The notes below the pieces were generated by a model, which ran no database searches, was not told the origin of the DNA, and was given only the letters and a program-made list of their open reading frames with translations. Positions 1-13,450 of a DNA stretch of 64,000 nucleotides are shown here, piece by piece. Made by a program: the position numbers and the translations under genes. The number at the start of each line of letters is the position of its first letter. Position 1 is the stretch's first letter. Source of the DNA: Leptobrachium leishanense. Lineage: Eukaryota > Chordata > Amphibia > Anura > Megophryidae. The stretch is taken from NCBI GenBank assembly GCA_009667805.1, contig CM019075.1, forward strand, positions 15,329,738-15,393,737, read 5' to 3'.

Positions 1-842
1 CAAGTTCGCTGTCTTGGAGTTACACTTGACTCTGCTCTTTCCTTCATCCCCACATCAAGTCTCTTTCCTCCTCCTGCCGATACCAACTGCGTAATATTTA
101 CAGAATTCGGCCATTTCTTACCGCTGTCGCCACAAAACAACTCATACACGCCCTGGTAATCTCCCGACTCGACTATTGCAATAATCTCTTATCTGGCCTC
201 CCTCTGTCCCCCGTTCTCCCCCCTACAATCCATCCTGAACGCCTCCGCCAGGCTAATTCACCTCACCCGCCGCTCTGTCTCTGCCGCTCCCCTCTGCGAG
301 TCCCTTCACTGGCTTCCCATCCACTGCAGAATTAAGTTCAAAATCCTTATCCTTACCTACAAAAGCCTCACTAACTCAGCTCCCCACTACCTGTCCTCAC
401 TAATCACAAATACACCCCAGCCCGCTCCCTAAGGTCAAACAGTGACCTGCGCCTAGCTTCTCCCCGCATCACCTCTTCCCATGATAGACTGCAGGGATTT
501 CTCACGCGCAGCCCCCTCTCTCTGGAACGCTCTCCCTCGTGCTGTCAGACTTTCCCCTAACTTCTCTTCCTTCAAACGCTCCCTGAAAACATTCCTATTT
601 AGGGAAGCCTACCACCCAACTCACTGACGCAACCATCAATCACTCTCACCTTACAGTCCTCTCCTCCTGGTTCCAACCCCAACCCTCCCAGATTGTGAGT
701 TCCTACGGGAATAGGGCCCTCATCTCCTCCTGTACTGTTTGTCAAATGTTGTTCAATGTATTGTAACCCTGTCTATACTGTGCTTATTGTACAGCGCTGC
801 GGAATATGCTGGCGCTTTATAAATAAAGAATAATAATAATAA
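1..842 (+). mobile_element. L2-type LINE, 3' end (decayed)
   Basis: Conceptual + strand translation, in shifting frames, gives the C-terminal part of a non-LTR reverse transcriptase: a stretch starting with Leu-Gly-Val-Thr-Leu-Asp, a YCN motif after a 'SRLDYCNNLL'-like run, and the 3' segment 'tgtacagcgctgcgg...ggcgctttataaata' that ends many amphibian L2 copies, closed by an AATAAT microsatellite tail. The frame is broken several times, so this is a dead fragment whose 5' part lies outside the window. Family assignment to L2 is by recognition of the 3' end; the orientation is certain. Confidence 0.75.
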
Positions 843-1680
843 TTGCCAGGTCGGTACACAGCGTGGGCTCGTCAGAAATTGCCAGGTCGGTACACAGAGC
901 AGGTTCGACAGGAATTGCAAGGTCGGTACACAGAACGGGTTCATTAGGAATTTCCAGGTCGGTACACAGAGCGGGTTCGTCATGAATTTCCAGGTCGGTA
1001 CACAGAGCGGGTTTGTCAGGAATTGCCAGGTTGGTACGCCGAGCGGGTTCATCAAGAATTTCCAGATCGGTGCACAGAGCGGGTTCGTCAAGAATTTCCA
1101 GATCGGTACACAGAGCAGGTTCGTCAGGAATTTCCAGGTCGGTACACGGAGCGGGTTTGTCAGGAATTTCCAGGTCGGTACACAGAGCGGGTTCGTCATG
1201 AATTTCCAGGTCGGTACACAGAGAGGGTTTGTCAAGAATTTCCAGGTCGGTACACAGAGAGGGTTCGTCAAGAATTTCCAGATCAGTACACAGAGCGGGT
1301 TCGTCAGGAATTTCCAGGTCGGTACACAGAGCGGGTTTGTCAGGAATTTCCAGGTCAGTACACAGAGCATATATGTCAGGAATTGCCAGGTTGGTACACA
1401 GCGGATACATCAGGAATTGCCAGGTCGGTGCACAGTGCGGTTTCGTCAGGAATTGCCAGGTTGGTACACAGAGCGGATACGTCATGAATTGCCAGGTCAG
1501 TACACAGAGCGGATACATCAGGAATTGCAGGTCGGTACACAGAGCGGATACGTCAGAAATTGCCAGGTGGTACACAAAGCAGGTACGTCAGGAATTGCCA
1601 GGTCGGTACATAGAGCAGGTTCTCCAGGAATTTCCAGATCGGTACACAGAGCGGTTCCGTCAGGAATTGCCATGGTCAAA
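843..1680 (+). repeat. 36-bp tandem satellite (about 23 copies)
   Basis: The unit reads approximately AATTTCCAGGTCGGTACACA followed by GAGCGGGTTCGTCAGG. Copies differ by point changes (TTCC/TTGCC, GTTCGTC/GATACATC), and copies toward 1380-1620 are more divergent and contain indels. Because 36 is divisible by three, several long open frames exist on both strands; they are repeats, not genes. The array starts directly at the AATAAT tail of the L2 LINE. Confidence 0.95.
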
Positions 1681-1683
1681 TAA

Positions 1684-2285
1684 AGAGTAACCATATAACC
1701 ATATAACACTGAGGGATATTAGACCCACGTCAGAGCACTCGACGCCCGGCCAGCGAGCAGCGAAGATCGCGCTGCCGGGCGCCAGGTCTGAACCTCGACA
1801 CAGGACGTGACACCTGGGATCAATATGGAAGCGCGGTCACGCACATATTGGCTACTGGAGTCCTGGCATCCCTGCAGCGAGCTCTGTGGAGGTTGTGCAA
1901 TTTGACACCGAGGAGAACTATTTGTTCCTAATCTCCCGCTGATCGCATCGAGAGGAAGTGGCGGAATGCACCGCCCTCTCCGCCACAAAAACAGACTTAA
2001 GAATGTGATTTTTTTTACCATTTTTAATTTACTGTGTTAAATGCACACTGCCACTAGCATATGCTAGAACTAGATTACGTGTGCATTACATAATAGAAAC
2101 ACCTTATAAAACACATTATACAGCACATGCTGCTGTTTTTTACTCTTTGTTTGAAGTAATTGCCTGTAAAAAGGAAAAATACGTCTTTATCTCCTGTTTC
2201 CAATTTGTGGATTTTTCCCATGAATCAGCATTTACCAAAATCTGTGCATATATGTTCTTTTCCATCATGGTTTATCTAATATACA
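1684..2285. other. unassigned sequence
   Basis: About 600 bases. I see no exon, RNA gene or recognisable repeat. 1740-1990 is GC-richer and may be part of an unrecognised repeat; 2030-2285 is AT-rich. Confidence 0.4.
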
Positions 2286-2287
2286 GT

Positions 2288-2795
2288 ATTTAACAGTGAA
2301 TGAGATAGAGGAGGGGATGTATAGATAATGCTGCAGGAGCTCTATTGTGTACTGCAGGCTAACTGAAATAAGAGCTGGCATCTGATTGAGATAAAACAGG
2401 GAGCTTAAAAGTCTTCTAATCTAGACCCTGGTGGTGTCCTTTGAATTCATCCCACACAACACAATGATGTGAGTTGGTGACTGACCCATTCACTCCATTC
2501 TATGACCAAAGCGACACAGTGAGGAGCAAGTGATGGAAAGATACAACATAAAATATCACACGATAGATGCACCCAGTGACACATATAGAGGAAAACATCA
2601 CACAATGGATGCACCCAGTGACACACATAGAGGAAAATATCACACAATGGATGCGCCCAGTGACACATATAGAGGAAAATATTTTCTTAACTAAACAAAC
2701 AAGAGAAAAACAAACACATGTAAGATATCAGCAACATAAATAAACACAATAAGGACATTGCATTTTTTGGTGGTAGCGGCGCTGTAAATTACAGA
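2288..2795 (+). repeat. dispersed repeat, copy 1 (with internal 34-bp tandem units)
   Basis: This segment is closely similar to 59085-59585 in the same orientation: both contain 'agataaaacagggagctta', then a stretch around 'gtgactgacccattcact', then three near-identical tandem units reading 'acccagtgacacatatagag', and both end near 'cattttttggtggta'. It has no coding capacity. The better preserved copy at 59 kb starts with AAGGGACAGTA and ends with TACTGGCCCTTT, which suggests short terminal inverted repeats and therefore a nonautonomous DNA transposon. Confidence 0.7.
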
Positions 2796-4258
2796 TATTT
2801 ATAAAGCGCTAACAAGTTCCATCGTGATTTTGAAAATGCCTGGGAGTCGGTATTTCTTTGAAGTTGTGTCGTATAAACCCTTTGTGCTGGTGGCTTATGG
2901 GGCAATTGTCCCCCAGCTCCCCCCCTTATTGTTAGCTCTCCTTGGCCTCTAGTAATGATACGGAAAGTGGAGTTTCAGGTTGCTGAAGGATTAGTTGATC
3001 CAGTAGGTGGCGCTCGTTGCTCAGTATAATAATTTACGTTGTCATAAAAAAACTATAAAGAGAACAAAAACTTGGCATAAATCAAAAACAAGGGAGAGCT
3101 GCAAAAATAGAGAAGAAAGGCAAAGTAGAATAAGTCCAATAGGGGTAGGAGAGCACCAACGAGGAGATGCATAGGCTTGTATGTACTGAGGATAGAGCAT
3201 CCAGTCATTATATTGCACCCAGAAATGTCGAAACAAATTATAAATGCTGATAAAAAGAATAATCACATATTGGGAGCATGTGTAAAACATTATGGGCCTC
3301 CTGTCCCGCGGCGAGGACCGCGGCTCCAACCGCCTCCTCCGACCGGCGGGAGCAGGGAGAGACTGGGGAAAAAGTTCCTCAGTCTCCCCCTGTGTATCAA
3401 TACGCCGACCGGCCGGATCTCGCGAGGCGAGATCCGGCAGGTCATGTTACCGCCGTCATCTGGCTCAATGGAGTCCTAGGGACTCCATCGAGTGGATTCT
3501 CGCAGCGGCGCTCAGCGCTGCCGCGAGCATCCTGGGGCGTAGCGCCCGCTAACAATACAGGCAGCTTTTTAAGCTCCTGCATTGTAAACCCACATTAAAA
3601 CGGGGGCGGTAGGGAGAAAACTGCATGCACAGTTTTTTCTCCCTAGCGCCCCCCATTTTAGCATGGAGCATGTAATGTGGCCCTATATCTTCCAATCTGA
3701 GCGGCGATGGAAAATGTAGTTTCAAAACATCTGGGGCCCTAACAATTCCCTCAAGCTAGCACTAGCTTAAAAGAGGTGATAGTGTGACGCACAGTTCACT
3801 TCCGCTTCGCTGATGGGTTAAGAAACCTGTTGGCAAATCAGTATTAGCGGTTTATACTGTGAGCTTACTGTACTTTGTGCTGAGTGTGCACATACCTAAC
3901 ATGGGGAGCGCAAAGTGCAAGCACAGAGTAACTAGCCTTAGGAATGGATCACAAGGTCCAAACGCTAGTTACAAAGAGCTGGCACTAACTAAAAAAGTTA
4001 CCACCAGCTCTGAGCTGCTGCAGAATCAGTTAGCAGCAGCTGACCCCCCCCCCCCCATAAAACAAATACTCAACTCTCATCCCGCGGCGAGAACGGTGGC
4101 TCAATCCGCTGCTTCTGGCTGCATGGAGCACCTCCGCAATCACTCCACCAAACAGCAGGATCTCGCAAGAGGCAAGATCCTGCTGTTCATGTGACCGGCA
4201 GTCAAAACCGCAATGGAGTCCTACGGACTCTATGGAGGGGATGCTCGGGCCATCGCTT
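2796..4258. other. intergenic/intronic sequence with palindromic repeat remnants
   Basis: No exon was recognised. 3295-3540 and 4080-4250 are related degenerate GC-rich segments, both with 'cccgcggcgaga/gg' and an inverted 'gatctcgc...gcgagatc' core. 3596-3660 is an almost perfect hairpin centred on 'ctgcatgcacag' with arms containing 'gtagggagaaaact'. 4042-4056 is a poly-C run. These look like fragments of a foldback or MITE-like repeat. Confidence 0.5.
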
Positions 4259-4261
4259 TAG

Positions 4262-4965
4262 TGAGTGAGTGTGAGTTTTATTGCTGTGGAGCTCTGTGAT
4301 ACGCTCATACACACCGGACATTACTGTCAGTTTTATTGCTGTGGAGCTCTGTGATACGCTCATACACACCGTACATTACTGTGAGTTTTATTGCTGTGGA
4401 GCGCTGTGATATGCTCATACACAATGCACATTACCGTGAGTTTTATTGCTGTGGAGCTCTGTGATATGCTCATACACACCGCACATCACTGTGAGTTTTA
4501 TTGCTGTTGAGCTCTGTGACACGCTCATACACACCGCACATAACTGTGAGTTTTATTGCTGTGGAGCTGTGATACATTCATACACACTGCACATTACTGT
4601 GTGAACTGTATTGCTGTGGAGCTCTGTGATACGCTCATACACACTGCGCATTACTGTGAGTTTTATTGCTGTGGAGCTCTGTAATACACTCATATACACC
4701 GCACATAACTGGGTTTTATTGCTGTGGAACTGTGATACATTCATACACACTACACATTACTGTGAACTTTATTGCTGTGGAGCTTTGTGATACGCTCATA
4801 CACACTGCGCATTACTGTGAGTTTTATTGCTGTTGAGCTCTGTGATACGCTCATACACACCGCACATAACTGTGAGTTTTATTGCTGTGGAGCTTTGTGA
4901 TACGCTCATACACACAGCGCATTACTGTGTGTTTTATTGCTGTGGAGCTCTGTAATGTGCAGTGT
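4262..4965 (+). repeat. tandem repeat, about 60 bp unit (about 11 copies)
   Basis: The unit begins 'gtgagttttattgctgtgga' and continues 'gctctgtgatacgctcatac' then 'acaccgcacattact'. Copies vary slightly in length (a few lack 'gctct') and in TGTGG/TGTTG. No coding function is supported. Confidence 0.93.
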
Positions 4966-5338
4966 GTGCAAGTGTATCAGTAATGTACAATATCTAATAA
5001 ACCTGAAAAGTGATTGGCAGCTTCCCACGTTTGCAGCAGGGACCTTCGTGTGACCCCGGTCTATGCCGCAAACATTGTGTGAGGCTGGACCGTCCTGCCA
5101 ATCCAATGGGTCCCAATGTGCTTGCGTTGGCCGGAAATAGGTCAGGAAGGCTGCCCACTTTCCTAGCCCACGCCATAAAGCCAGATGAGTGCTGGCCAAT
5201 CTTGATTTTGTGGGCCGAGCTTAACCCTCGCATTAACTGGGCTTAATTTGATGTCTGTTACTCCCCTTGAAGGGTGGAGAGGTGGGGACGACACTAAGGG
5301 CACTGCTCAATCCTCAATCTGCTCCAAATGTTCGCTAT
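4966..5338. other. unassigned sequence
   Basis: The interval between the 60-bp array and the small hAT element. I see no exon or named repeat. Confidence 0.4.
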
Positions 5339-5346
5339 GCCTAGAG

Positions 5347-5482
5347 CAATGATGGCAAACCTTGGCACTTCAGATGTTTTAAATCTACATGCCCCATGAT
5401 TCTCTGCCAGACGTAAGACTGGCTAGGTATCATGGAGCGTGTTTTATAGAAACATCTGGGGTGCCAAGATTCGCCATCACTG
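5347..5482. mobile_element. hAT-type MITE (136 bp)
   Basis: Terminal inverted repeats: CAATGATGGCAAACCTTGGC at the left against GCCAAGATTCGCCATCACTG at the right. Flanking 8-mers GCCTAGAG and ACCTAGAA match at six of eight bases, as expected for an aged 8-bp hAT target duplication. There is no coding sequence. A relative sits at 54788-54923. Confidence 0.8.
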
Positions 5483-5534
5483 ACCTAGAAGTGTCCCTTT
5501 AATGCTTTGGCACAAAACACGAACGTTCACTCTG

Positions 5535-8500
5535 TATTGAGGTCAGACAGGTATAGTTCTATGGATGACTGAGATCAGAGAGGGTAGAATTCTATGGATG
5601 AATGAAATCAGACAGGGTAGAATTTTATGGGTGAATGAGATCAGTCGATAGAATTCTATTGATGGAATGAGATCGGACAGGGTAGAATTCTATGGATGAA
5701 TGAGATCAGACAGGGTAGAATTCTATCCATGGCATGAGGTCAGACAGGTAGAATTCTATGGATGAATGAGATCATACAGGGTAGAATTCTATGGATGAAT
5801 GAGATCATACAGGGTAGAATTCTATGGATGAATGAGATCAGACAGGGTAGAATTCTATGAATGAATGAGGTAAGGCAGGGTAGAATTTTATGGATGAATG
5901 AGATCAGACGATAGAATTTTATGGATGAATGAGATCAGACGATAGAATTCTATAGATGGAATGAGATCAGAGAGGGTAGAATTCTATGGATGAATGAGGT
6001 CAGACAGGTAGAATTCCATGAATGAATGTGATCAGACAGGGTATAATTCTATGGATGGCATGAGGTCAGACAGGTATAATTCTATGGATGACTGAGATCA
6101 GACAGGGTAGAATTCTATGGATGAATGAGGTCAGACAGATAGAATTCCATGAATGAATGTGATCAGACAGGGTATAATTCTATGGATGGCATGAGGTCAG
6201 ACAGGTATAATTCTATGGATGACTGAGGTCAGACAGGGTAGAATTCTATGGATGAATGAGAGCAGACAGGGTAGAATCTATGGATAAATGAAACCAGACA
6301 AGGTAGAATTCTATGGATGAATGAGGTCAGACAGGGTAGAATTCTATCACTGAATGAGATCAGACAGGGTAGAATGCTATGGATGAATGTGGTCAGACAG
6401 GGTAGAATTCTATGGATGAATGAGGTCAGACAGGGTAGAATTCTATGAATGAACGAGGTCAGACAGGGTAGAAATCTATGGATGAATGAGGTCAGACAGG
6501 GTAGAATTCTATGGATGAATGGGATCAGACAGGGTAGAATTCTATGGATGAATGAGGTCAGACAGGGTAGAAATCTATGGATGAATGAGGTCAGACAGGG
6601 TAGAAATCTATGGATGAATGAGGTCAGACAGGGTAGAATTCTATGAATGAATGAGATCAGACAGGGTAGAATGCTATGGATGAATGTGGTCAGACAGGGT
6701 AGAATTCTATGGATGAATGAGATCAGATAGGGTAGAATTCTATGGATGAATGAGATCAGACAGGGTAGAATTCTATGGATGAATGAGGTCAGACAGGGTA
6801 GAATTCTATGGATGAATGAGATCAGACAGGGTAGAATTCTATGGATGAATGAGATCAGACAGGGTAGAATTGTATGGATGAATGAGGTCAGACAGGGTAG
6901 AGTTCTATGGATGAATGAGGTCAAACAGGGTAGAATTGTATGGATGAATGAGATCAGACGATAGAATTGTATAGATGAATGAGATCAGACGATAGAATTG
7001 TATGGATGAATGAGATCAGGCGATAGAATTCTATGGATGAATGAGGTCAGACAGGGTAGAATTCTATGGATGAATGAGATCAGACAGGGTAGAATTCTAT
7101 GGATGAATTGGGATCAGACAGGGTAGAATTCTATGAATGAATGAGGTCAGACAGGGTAGAATTCTATGGATGAATGAGGTCAGACAGGGTAGAATTCTAT
7201 GGATGAATGAGGTCAGACAGGGTAGAATTCTATGGATGAATGAGGTTAGACAGTGTAGAATTCTATGGATGAATGAGGTCAGTCAGGGTAGAATTTTATG
7301 GATGAATGAGATCAGACAGGGTAGAATTCTATGGATGAATGAGAACAGACAGGGTAGAATTCTATGGATGAATGAGATCAGACAGGGTAGAATTCTATGG
7401 ATGAATGAGACCAGACAGGGTAGAATTCTATGGATGAATGAGATCAGACAGGGTAAAATTCTATGGATGAATGATGTCAGACAGGGTAGAATTCTATGGG
7501 TGAATGAGATCAGATAGGGTAGAATTCTATGGATGAATGAGGTCAGACAGGGTAGAATTCTATGGATGAATGAGATCAGACAGGGTAGAATTGTATGGAT
7601 GAATGAGATCAGACAGGGTAGAATTGTATGGATGAATGAGGTCAGACAGGGTAGAATTCTATGGATGAATGAGGTCAGACAAGGTAGAATTCCATGAATG
7701 AATGAGATCAGAGAGGGTAGAATTCTATGGATGAATGAGATCAGACAGGGTAGAATTCTATGGATGAATGAGGTCAGACCGGGTAGAATTCTATGGATGA
7801 ATGAGATCAGACGATAGAATTCTATGGATGGAATGAGATCAGACAGGGTAGAATTCTATGAATGAATGAGGTCAGACAGGGTAGAATTCTATGGATGAAT
7901 GAGATCAGATAGGGTAGAATTCTATGGATGAATGAGATCAGACAGGGTAGAATTCTATGGATGAATGAGATCAGATAGGGTAGAATTCTATGGATGAATG
8001 AGGTCAGACAGGGTAGAATTCTATGGATGAATGAGGTCAGACAGGGTAGAGTTCTATGGATGAATGAGGTCAAACAGGGTAGAATTCTATGGGTGAATGA
8101 GGTCAGACAGGGTAGAATTCTATGGATGAATGAGGTCAGACAGGGTAGAATTCTATGGATGAATGAGGTCAGACAGGGTAGAATTCTATGGGTGAAGAGG
8201 TCAAACAGGGTAGAATTCTATGGGTGAATGAGATCAGACAGGGTAGAATTGTATGGATGAATGAGATTAGACATGGTAGAATTTTATGGATGAATGAGAC
8301 TAGACATGGTAGAATTTTATGGATGAATGATGTCAGACAGGGTAGAATTCTATGAATGAATGTGATTAGACAGGGTAGAATTCTATGGATGAATGAGGTC
8401 AGACAGGGTAGAATTCTATGAATGAATGAGGTCAGACAGGGTAGAATTCTATGGATGAATGAGGTCAGAGAGGGTAGAATTCTATGGATGAATGAGGTCA

Positions 8501-11500
8501 GACAGGGTAGAATTCTATGGATGAATGAGGTCAGAGAGGGTAGAATTCTATGGGTGAATGAGGTCAAACAGGGTACAATTCTATGAGTGAATGAGATCAA
8601 ACAGGGTACAATTGTATGGATGAATGAGATTAGACATGGTAGAATTGTATGGATGAATGAGATTAGACATGGTAGAATTTTATGGATGAATGAGACTAGA
8701 CATGGTAGAATTCTATGGATGAATGAGGTCAGACAGGGTAGAATTCTATGGATGAATGTGGTCAGACAGGGTAGAATTCTATGGATGAATGAGGTCAGAC
8801 AGGGTAGAATTCTATGGATGAATGAGGTCAGAGAGGGTAGAATTCTATGGGTGAATGAGGTCAAACAGGGTACAATTCTATGGGTGAATGAGATCAGACA
8901 GGGTAGAATTGTATGGATGAATGAGATTAGACATGGTAGAATTCTATGGATGAATGAGGTCAGACAGGGTAGAAATCTATGCATGAATGAGGTCAGACAG
9001 TGTAGAATTCTATGGATGAATGAGGTTAGACAGTGTAGAATTCTATGGATGAATGAGGTCAGACAGGGTAAAATTCTATGGATGAATGAGATCAGATAGG
9101 GTAGAATTCTATGGATGAATGAGATCAGACAGGGTAGAATTCTATGGATGAATGAGATCAGACAGGGTAGAATTCTATGGATGAATGAGATCAGACAGGG
9201 TAGAATTCTATGGATGAATGAGGTCAGATCGGGTAGAATTGTATGGATGAATGAGATCAGACGATAGAATTCTATGGATGGAATGAGATCAGACAGGGTA
9301 GAATTCTATGAATGAATGAGGTCAGACAGGGTAGAATTCTATGAATGAATGTGGTTAGACAGGGTAGAATTCTATGGGTGAATGAGATCAGACAGGGTAG
9401 AATTCTGTGGATGAATGAGGTCAGACAGGGTAGAATTCTATGGATGAATGAGATCAGACAGGGTAGAATTCTATGGATGAATGAGGTCAGACAGGGTAGA
9501 ATTCTATGGATGAATGAGATCAGACAGGGTAGAATTCTATGGGTGAATGAGGTCAAACAGGGTAGAATTCTATGAATGAATGTGGTTAGACAGGGTAGAA
9601 TTCTATGGGTGAATGAGATCAGACAGGGTAGAATTGTATGGATGAATGAGATTAGACATGGTAGAATTTTATGGATGAATGAGACTAGACATGGTAGAAT
9701 TTTATGGATGAATGATGTCAGACAGGGTAGAATTCTATGAATGAATGTGGTTAGACAGGGTAGAATTCTATGGATGAATGAGGTCAGACAGGGTAGAATT
9801 CTATGGATGAATGAGGTCAGACAGGGTAGAATTCTATGGATGAATGAGGTCAGAGAGGGTAGAATTCTATGTGTGAATGAGGTCAAACAGGGTACAATTC
9901 TATGGGTGAATGAGATCAGACAGGGTACAATTGTATGGATGAATGAGATTAGACATGGTAGAATTTTATGGATGAATGAGACTAGACATGGTAGAATTCT
10001 ATGGATGAATGATGTCAGACATGGTAGAATTTTATGGATGAAGGATGTCAGACAGGGTAGAAATCTATGGATGAATGTGGTTAGACAGGGTAGAATTGTA
10101 TGGATGAATGAGGTCAGACAGGGTAGAATTCTATGGATGAATGAGGTCAGACAAGGTAGAATTCCATGATGATGTGAGTCAGAGAGGGTAGAATTCTATG
10201 GATGAATGAGATCAGACAGGGTAGAATTCTATGGATGAATGAGGTCAGACCGGGGAATTCTATGGATGAATGAGATCAGACGATAGAATTCTATGGATGG
10301 ATGAGATCAGACAGGTTAGAATTCTATGAATGAATGAGGTCAGACAGGGTAGAATTCTATGGATGAATGAGATCAGATAGGGTAGAATTCTATGGATGAA
10401 TGAGATCAGACAGGGTAGAATTCTATGGATGAATGAGATCAGATAGGGTAGAATTCTATGGATGAATGAGATCAGACAGGGTAGAATTCTATGGATGAAT
10501 GAGGTCAGACAGGGTAGAGTTCTATGGATGAATGAGGTCAAACAGGGTAGAATTCTATGGGTGAATGAGGTCAGACAGGGTAGAATTCTATGGATGAATG
10601 AGGTCAGACAGGGTAGAATTCTATGGATGAATGAGGTCAGACAGGGTAGAATTCTATGGGTGAATGAGGTCAAACAGGGTAGAATTCTATGGGTGAATGA
10701 GATCAGACAGGGTAGAATTGTATGGATGAATGAGATTAGACATGGTAGAATTTTATGGATGAATGAGACTAGACAGGTAGAATTTTATGGATGAATGATG
10801 TCAGACAGGGTAGAATTCTATGAATGAATGTGATTAGACAGGGTAGAATTCTATGGATGAATGAGGTCAGACAGGGTAGAATTCTATGAATGAATGAGGT
10901 CAGACAGGGTAGAATTCTATGGATGAATGAGGTCAGAGGGGTAGAATTCTATGGATGAATGAGGTCAGAGAGGGTAGAATTCTATGGGTGAATGAGGTCA
11001 AACAGGGTACAATTCTATGAGTGAATGAGATCAAACAGGGTACAATTGTATGGATGAATGAGATTAGACATGTAGAATTGTATGGATGAATGAGATTAGA
11101 CATGGTAGAATTTTATGGATGAATGAGACTAGACATGGTAGAATTCTATGGATGAATGAGGTCAGACAGGGTAGAATTCTATGGATGAATGTGGTCAGAC
11201 AGGGTAGAATTCTATGGATGAATGAGGTCAGACAGGTAGAATTCTATGGATGAATGAGGTCGAGAGGGTAGAATTCTATGGGTGAATGAGGTCAAACAGG
11301 GTACAATTCTATGGGTGAATGAGATCAGACAGGGTAGAATTGTATGGATGAATGAGATTAGACATGGTAGAATTCTATGGATGAATGAGGTCAGACAGGG
11401 TAGAAATCTATGCATGAATGAGGTCAGACAGTGTAGAATTCTATGGATGAATGAGGTTAGACAGTGTAGAATCTCATGGATGAATGAGGTCAGACAGGGT

Positions 11501-12760
11501 AAAATTCTATGGACTGAATGAGATCAGATAGGGTAGAATTCTATGGATGAATGAGATCAGACAGGGTAGAATCTCTATGGATGAATGAGATCAGACAGGG
11601 TAGAATTCTATGGATGAATGAGATCAGACAGGGTTAGAATTCTATGGATGAATGAGGTCAGATCGGGTAGAATTGTATGGATGAATGAGATCAGACGATA
11701 GATTCTATGGATGGAATGAGATCAGACAGGGTAGAATTCTATGAATGAATGAGGTCAGACAGGGTAGAATTCTATGATGAATGTGGTTAGACAGGGTAGA
11801 ATTCTATGGGTGAATGAGAATCAGACAGGGTAGAATTCTGTGGATCGAATGAGGTCAGACAGGGTAGAATTCTAATGGATGAATATAGGAGGAATCAGAC
11901 CAGCGGTAGAATTCTATGGATGAATGAGGTCAGACAGGGTAAGAATTCTATGGATGAATGAGATCAGACAGGGTAGAATTCTATGGGTGAATGAGGTCAA
12001 ACAGGGTAAGAATTCTATGAATGAATGTGGTTAGACAGGGTAGAATTCTATGGGTGAATGAGATCAGACAGGGTAGAATTGTATGGATGAATGAGATTAG
12101 ACATGGTAGAATTTTATGGCATGAATGTGGTTAGACAGGGTAGAATTCTATGGATGAATGCGGTCAGAGAGGGTAGAATTCTATGGGTGAATGAGGTCAA
12201 ACAGGGTACAATTGTATGGATGAATGAGATTAGACATGGTAGAATTTTATGGATGAATGAGACTAGACATGGTAGAATTTTATGGATGAATGTCAGACAG
12301 GGTAGAATTCTATGGATGAATGTGCTCAGACAGGGTAGAATTCTATGGGTGAATGAGATCAGACAGGGTAGAATTGTATGGATGAATGAGATTAGACATG
12401 GTAGAATTTTATGGATGAATGAGGTCAGACAGGGTAGAATTCTATGGATGAATCAGATCAGACAGAGTAGAATTCTATGGATGAATGATGTCAGACAGGG
12501 TAGAATTGTATGGATGAATGAGATCAGACAGGGTAGAATTCTATGGATGAATGAGATCAGACAGGGTAAATTCTATGGATGAATGAGATCAGTCAGGGTA
12601 GAATTCTATGGATGAATGAGGTCAAACAGGGTAGAATTCTATGGATGAATGAGATCAGACAGGGTAGAATTCTATGGATGAATGAGGCCAGACAGAGTAG
12701 AATTATATGGATGGAATGAGATCAGACAGGGTAGAATTTTATGGATGGAATGAGTGGTCA
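5535..12760 (+). repeat. 33-bp satellite array (roughly 215 copies)
   Basis: The unit is approximately GGTAGAATTCTATGGATGAA followed by TGAGATCAGACAG, and most copies contain GAATTC. Variants (gaggtcagacag, gagattagacatg, gggtgaatgaggtcaaacag) recur in blocks, so the array has higher-order structure: a block near 7800-9850 is repeated near 10270-12300 with an offset of about 2.43-2.47 kb. Unit length divisible by three leaves long open frames on both strands encoding an 11-residue repeat; with no codon-level selection visible these are not genes. The second block carries scattered single-base indels, densest near 11860-11900. The array lies in a SELENBP1 intron just upstream of an exon. Confidence 0.97.
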
Positions 12761-12971
12761 GACAAGGCTTAAAAAGGTTCCTGTATCTAGACTACTGGAT
12801 CAGTCTGTCCAGCATTTTAAGGCAAGAATATGGTTTCTAAGCACTAGAATTGTAGGATCACATGGACCTTTAAACAATGTTTCAGGGTATTCACAGCCTG
12901 CCAATGCCCAATCTGAATGATGAACTCCTTTACTCGGGCTGGAACACGTGCAGCAGTTGCTTTGGGGACTC
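12761..12971 (+). pseudogene. SELENBP1: duplicated SELENBP1 intron end plus truncated exon copy
   Basis: This segment is a copy of 13456-13666, offset by 695 bases. It includes the intron 3' end, the acceptor AG at 12895-12896 and the first 75 bases of the exon (12897-12971), then switches back into the 33-bp satellite without a splice donor. The exon copy is identical as far as I can compare by eye. It could be a recent tandem duplication mediated by the satellite or an assembly artefact. Used as an exon, it would have no nearby donor. Confidence 0.85.
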
Positions 12972-13450
12972 TATGGATGAATGAGGTCAGAGAGGGTAGA
13001 ATTCTATGGGTGAATGAGGTCAAACAGGGTACAATTCTATGGGTGAATGAGATCAGACAGGGTAGAATTGTATGGATGAATGAGATTAGACATGGTAGAA
13101 TTTTATGGATGAATGAGACTAGACATGGTAGAATTTTATGGAGGAATGATGTCAGACAGGGTAGAATTCTATGGATGAATGTGGTTAGACAGGGTAGAAT
13201 TCTATGGATGAATGTGGTTAGACAGGGTAGAATTCTATGGATGAATCAGATCAGACAGAGTAGAATTGTATGGATGAATGAGATCAGACAGGGTAGATTT
13301 GTATGGATGAATGAGATCAGACAGGGTAGAATTCTATGGATGAATGAGATCAGACAGGGTAGAATTCTATGGATGAATGAGGTCAGACAGAGTAGAATTC
13401 TATGGATGGAATGAGATCAGACAGGGTAGAATTTTATGGATGGAATGAGT
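12972..13450 (+). repeat. 33-bp satellite, second block
   Basis: The same satellite as 5535-12760, about 14 units, lying between the truncated exon copy and the complete SELENBP1 exon. Confidence 0.95.

Noticed and set aside
6229..10794. Many long open frames on both strands encoding 11-residue repeats
   Set aside because: By-products of the 33-bp satellite. Frames are broken at random by indels and exist on both strands; nothing suggests a protein gene.
5535..12760. CRISPR-like appearance of short regular repeats
   Set aside because: There are no unique spacers: the units are head-to-tail copies. The context is eukaryotic.
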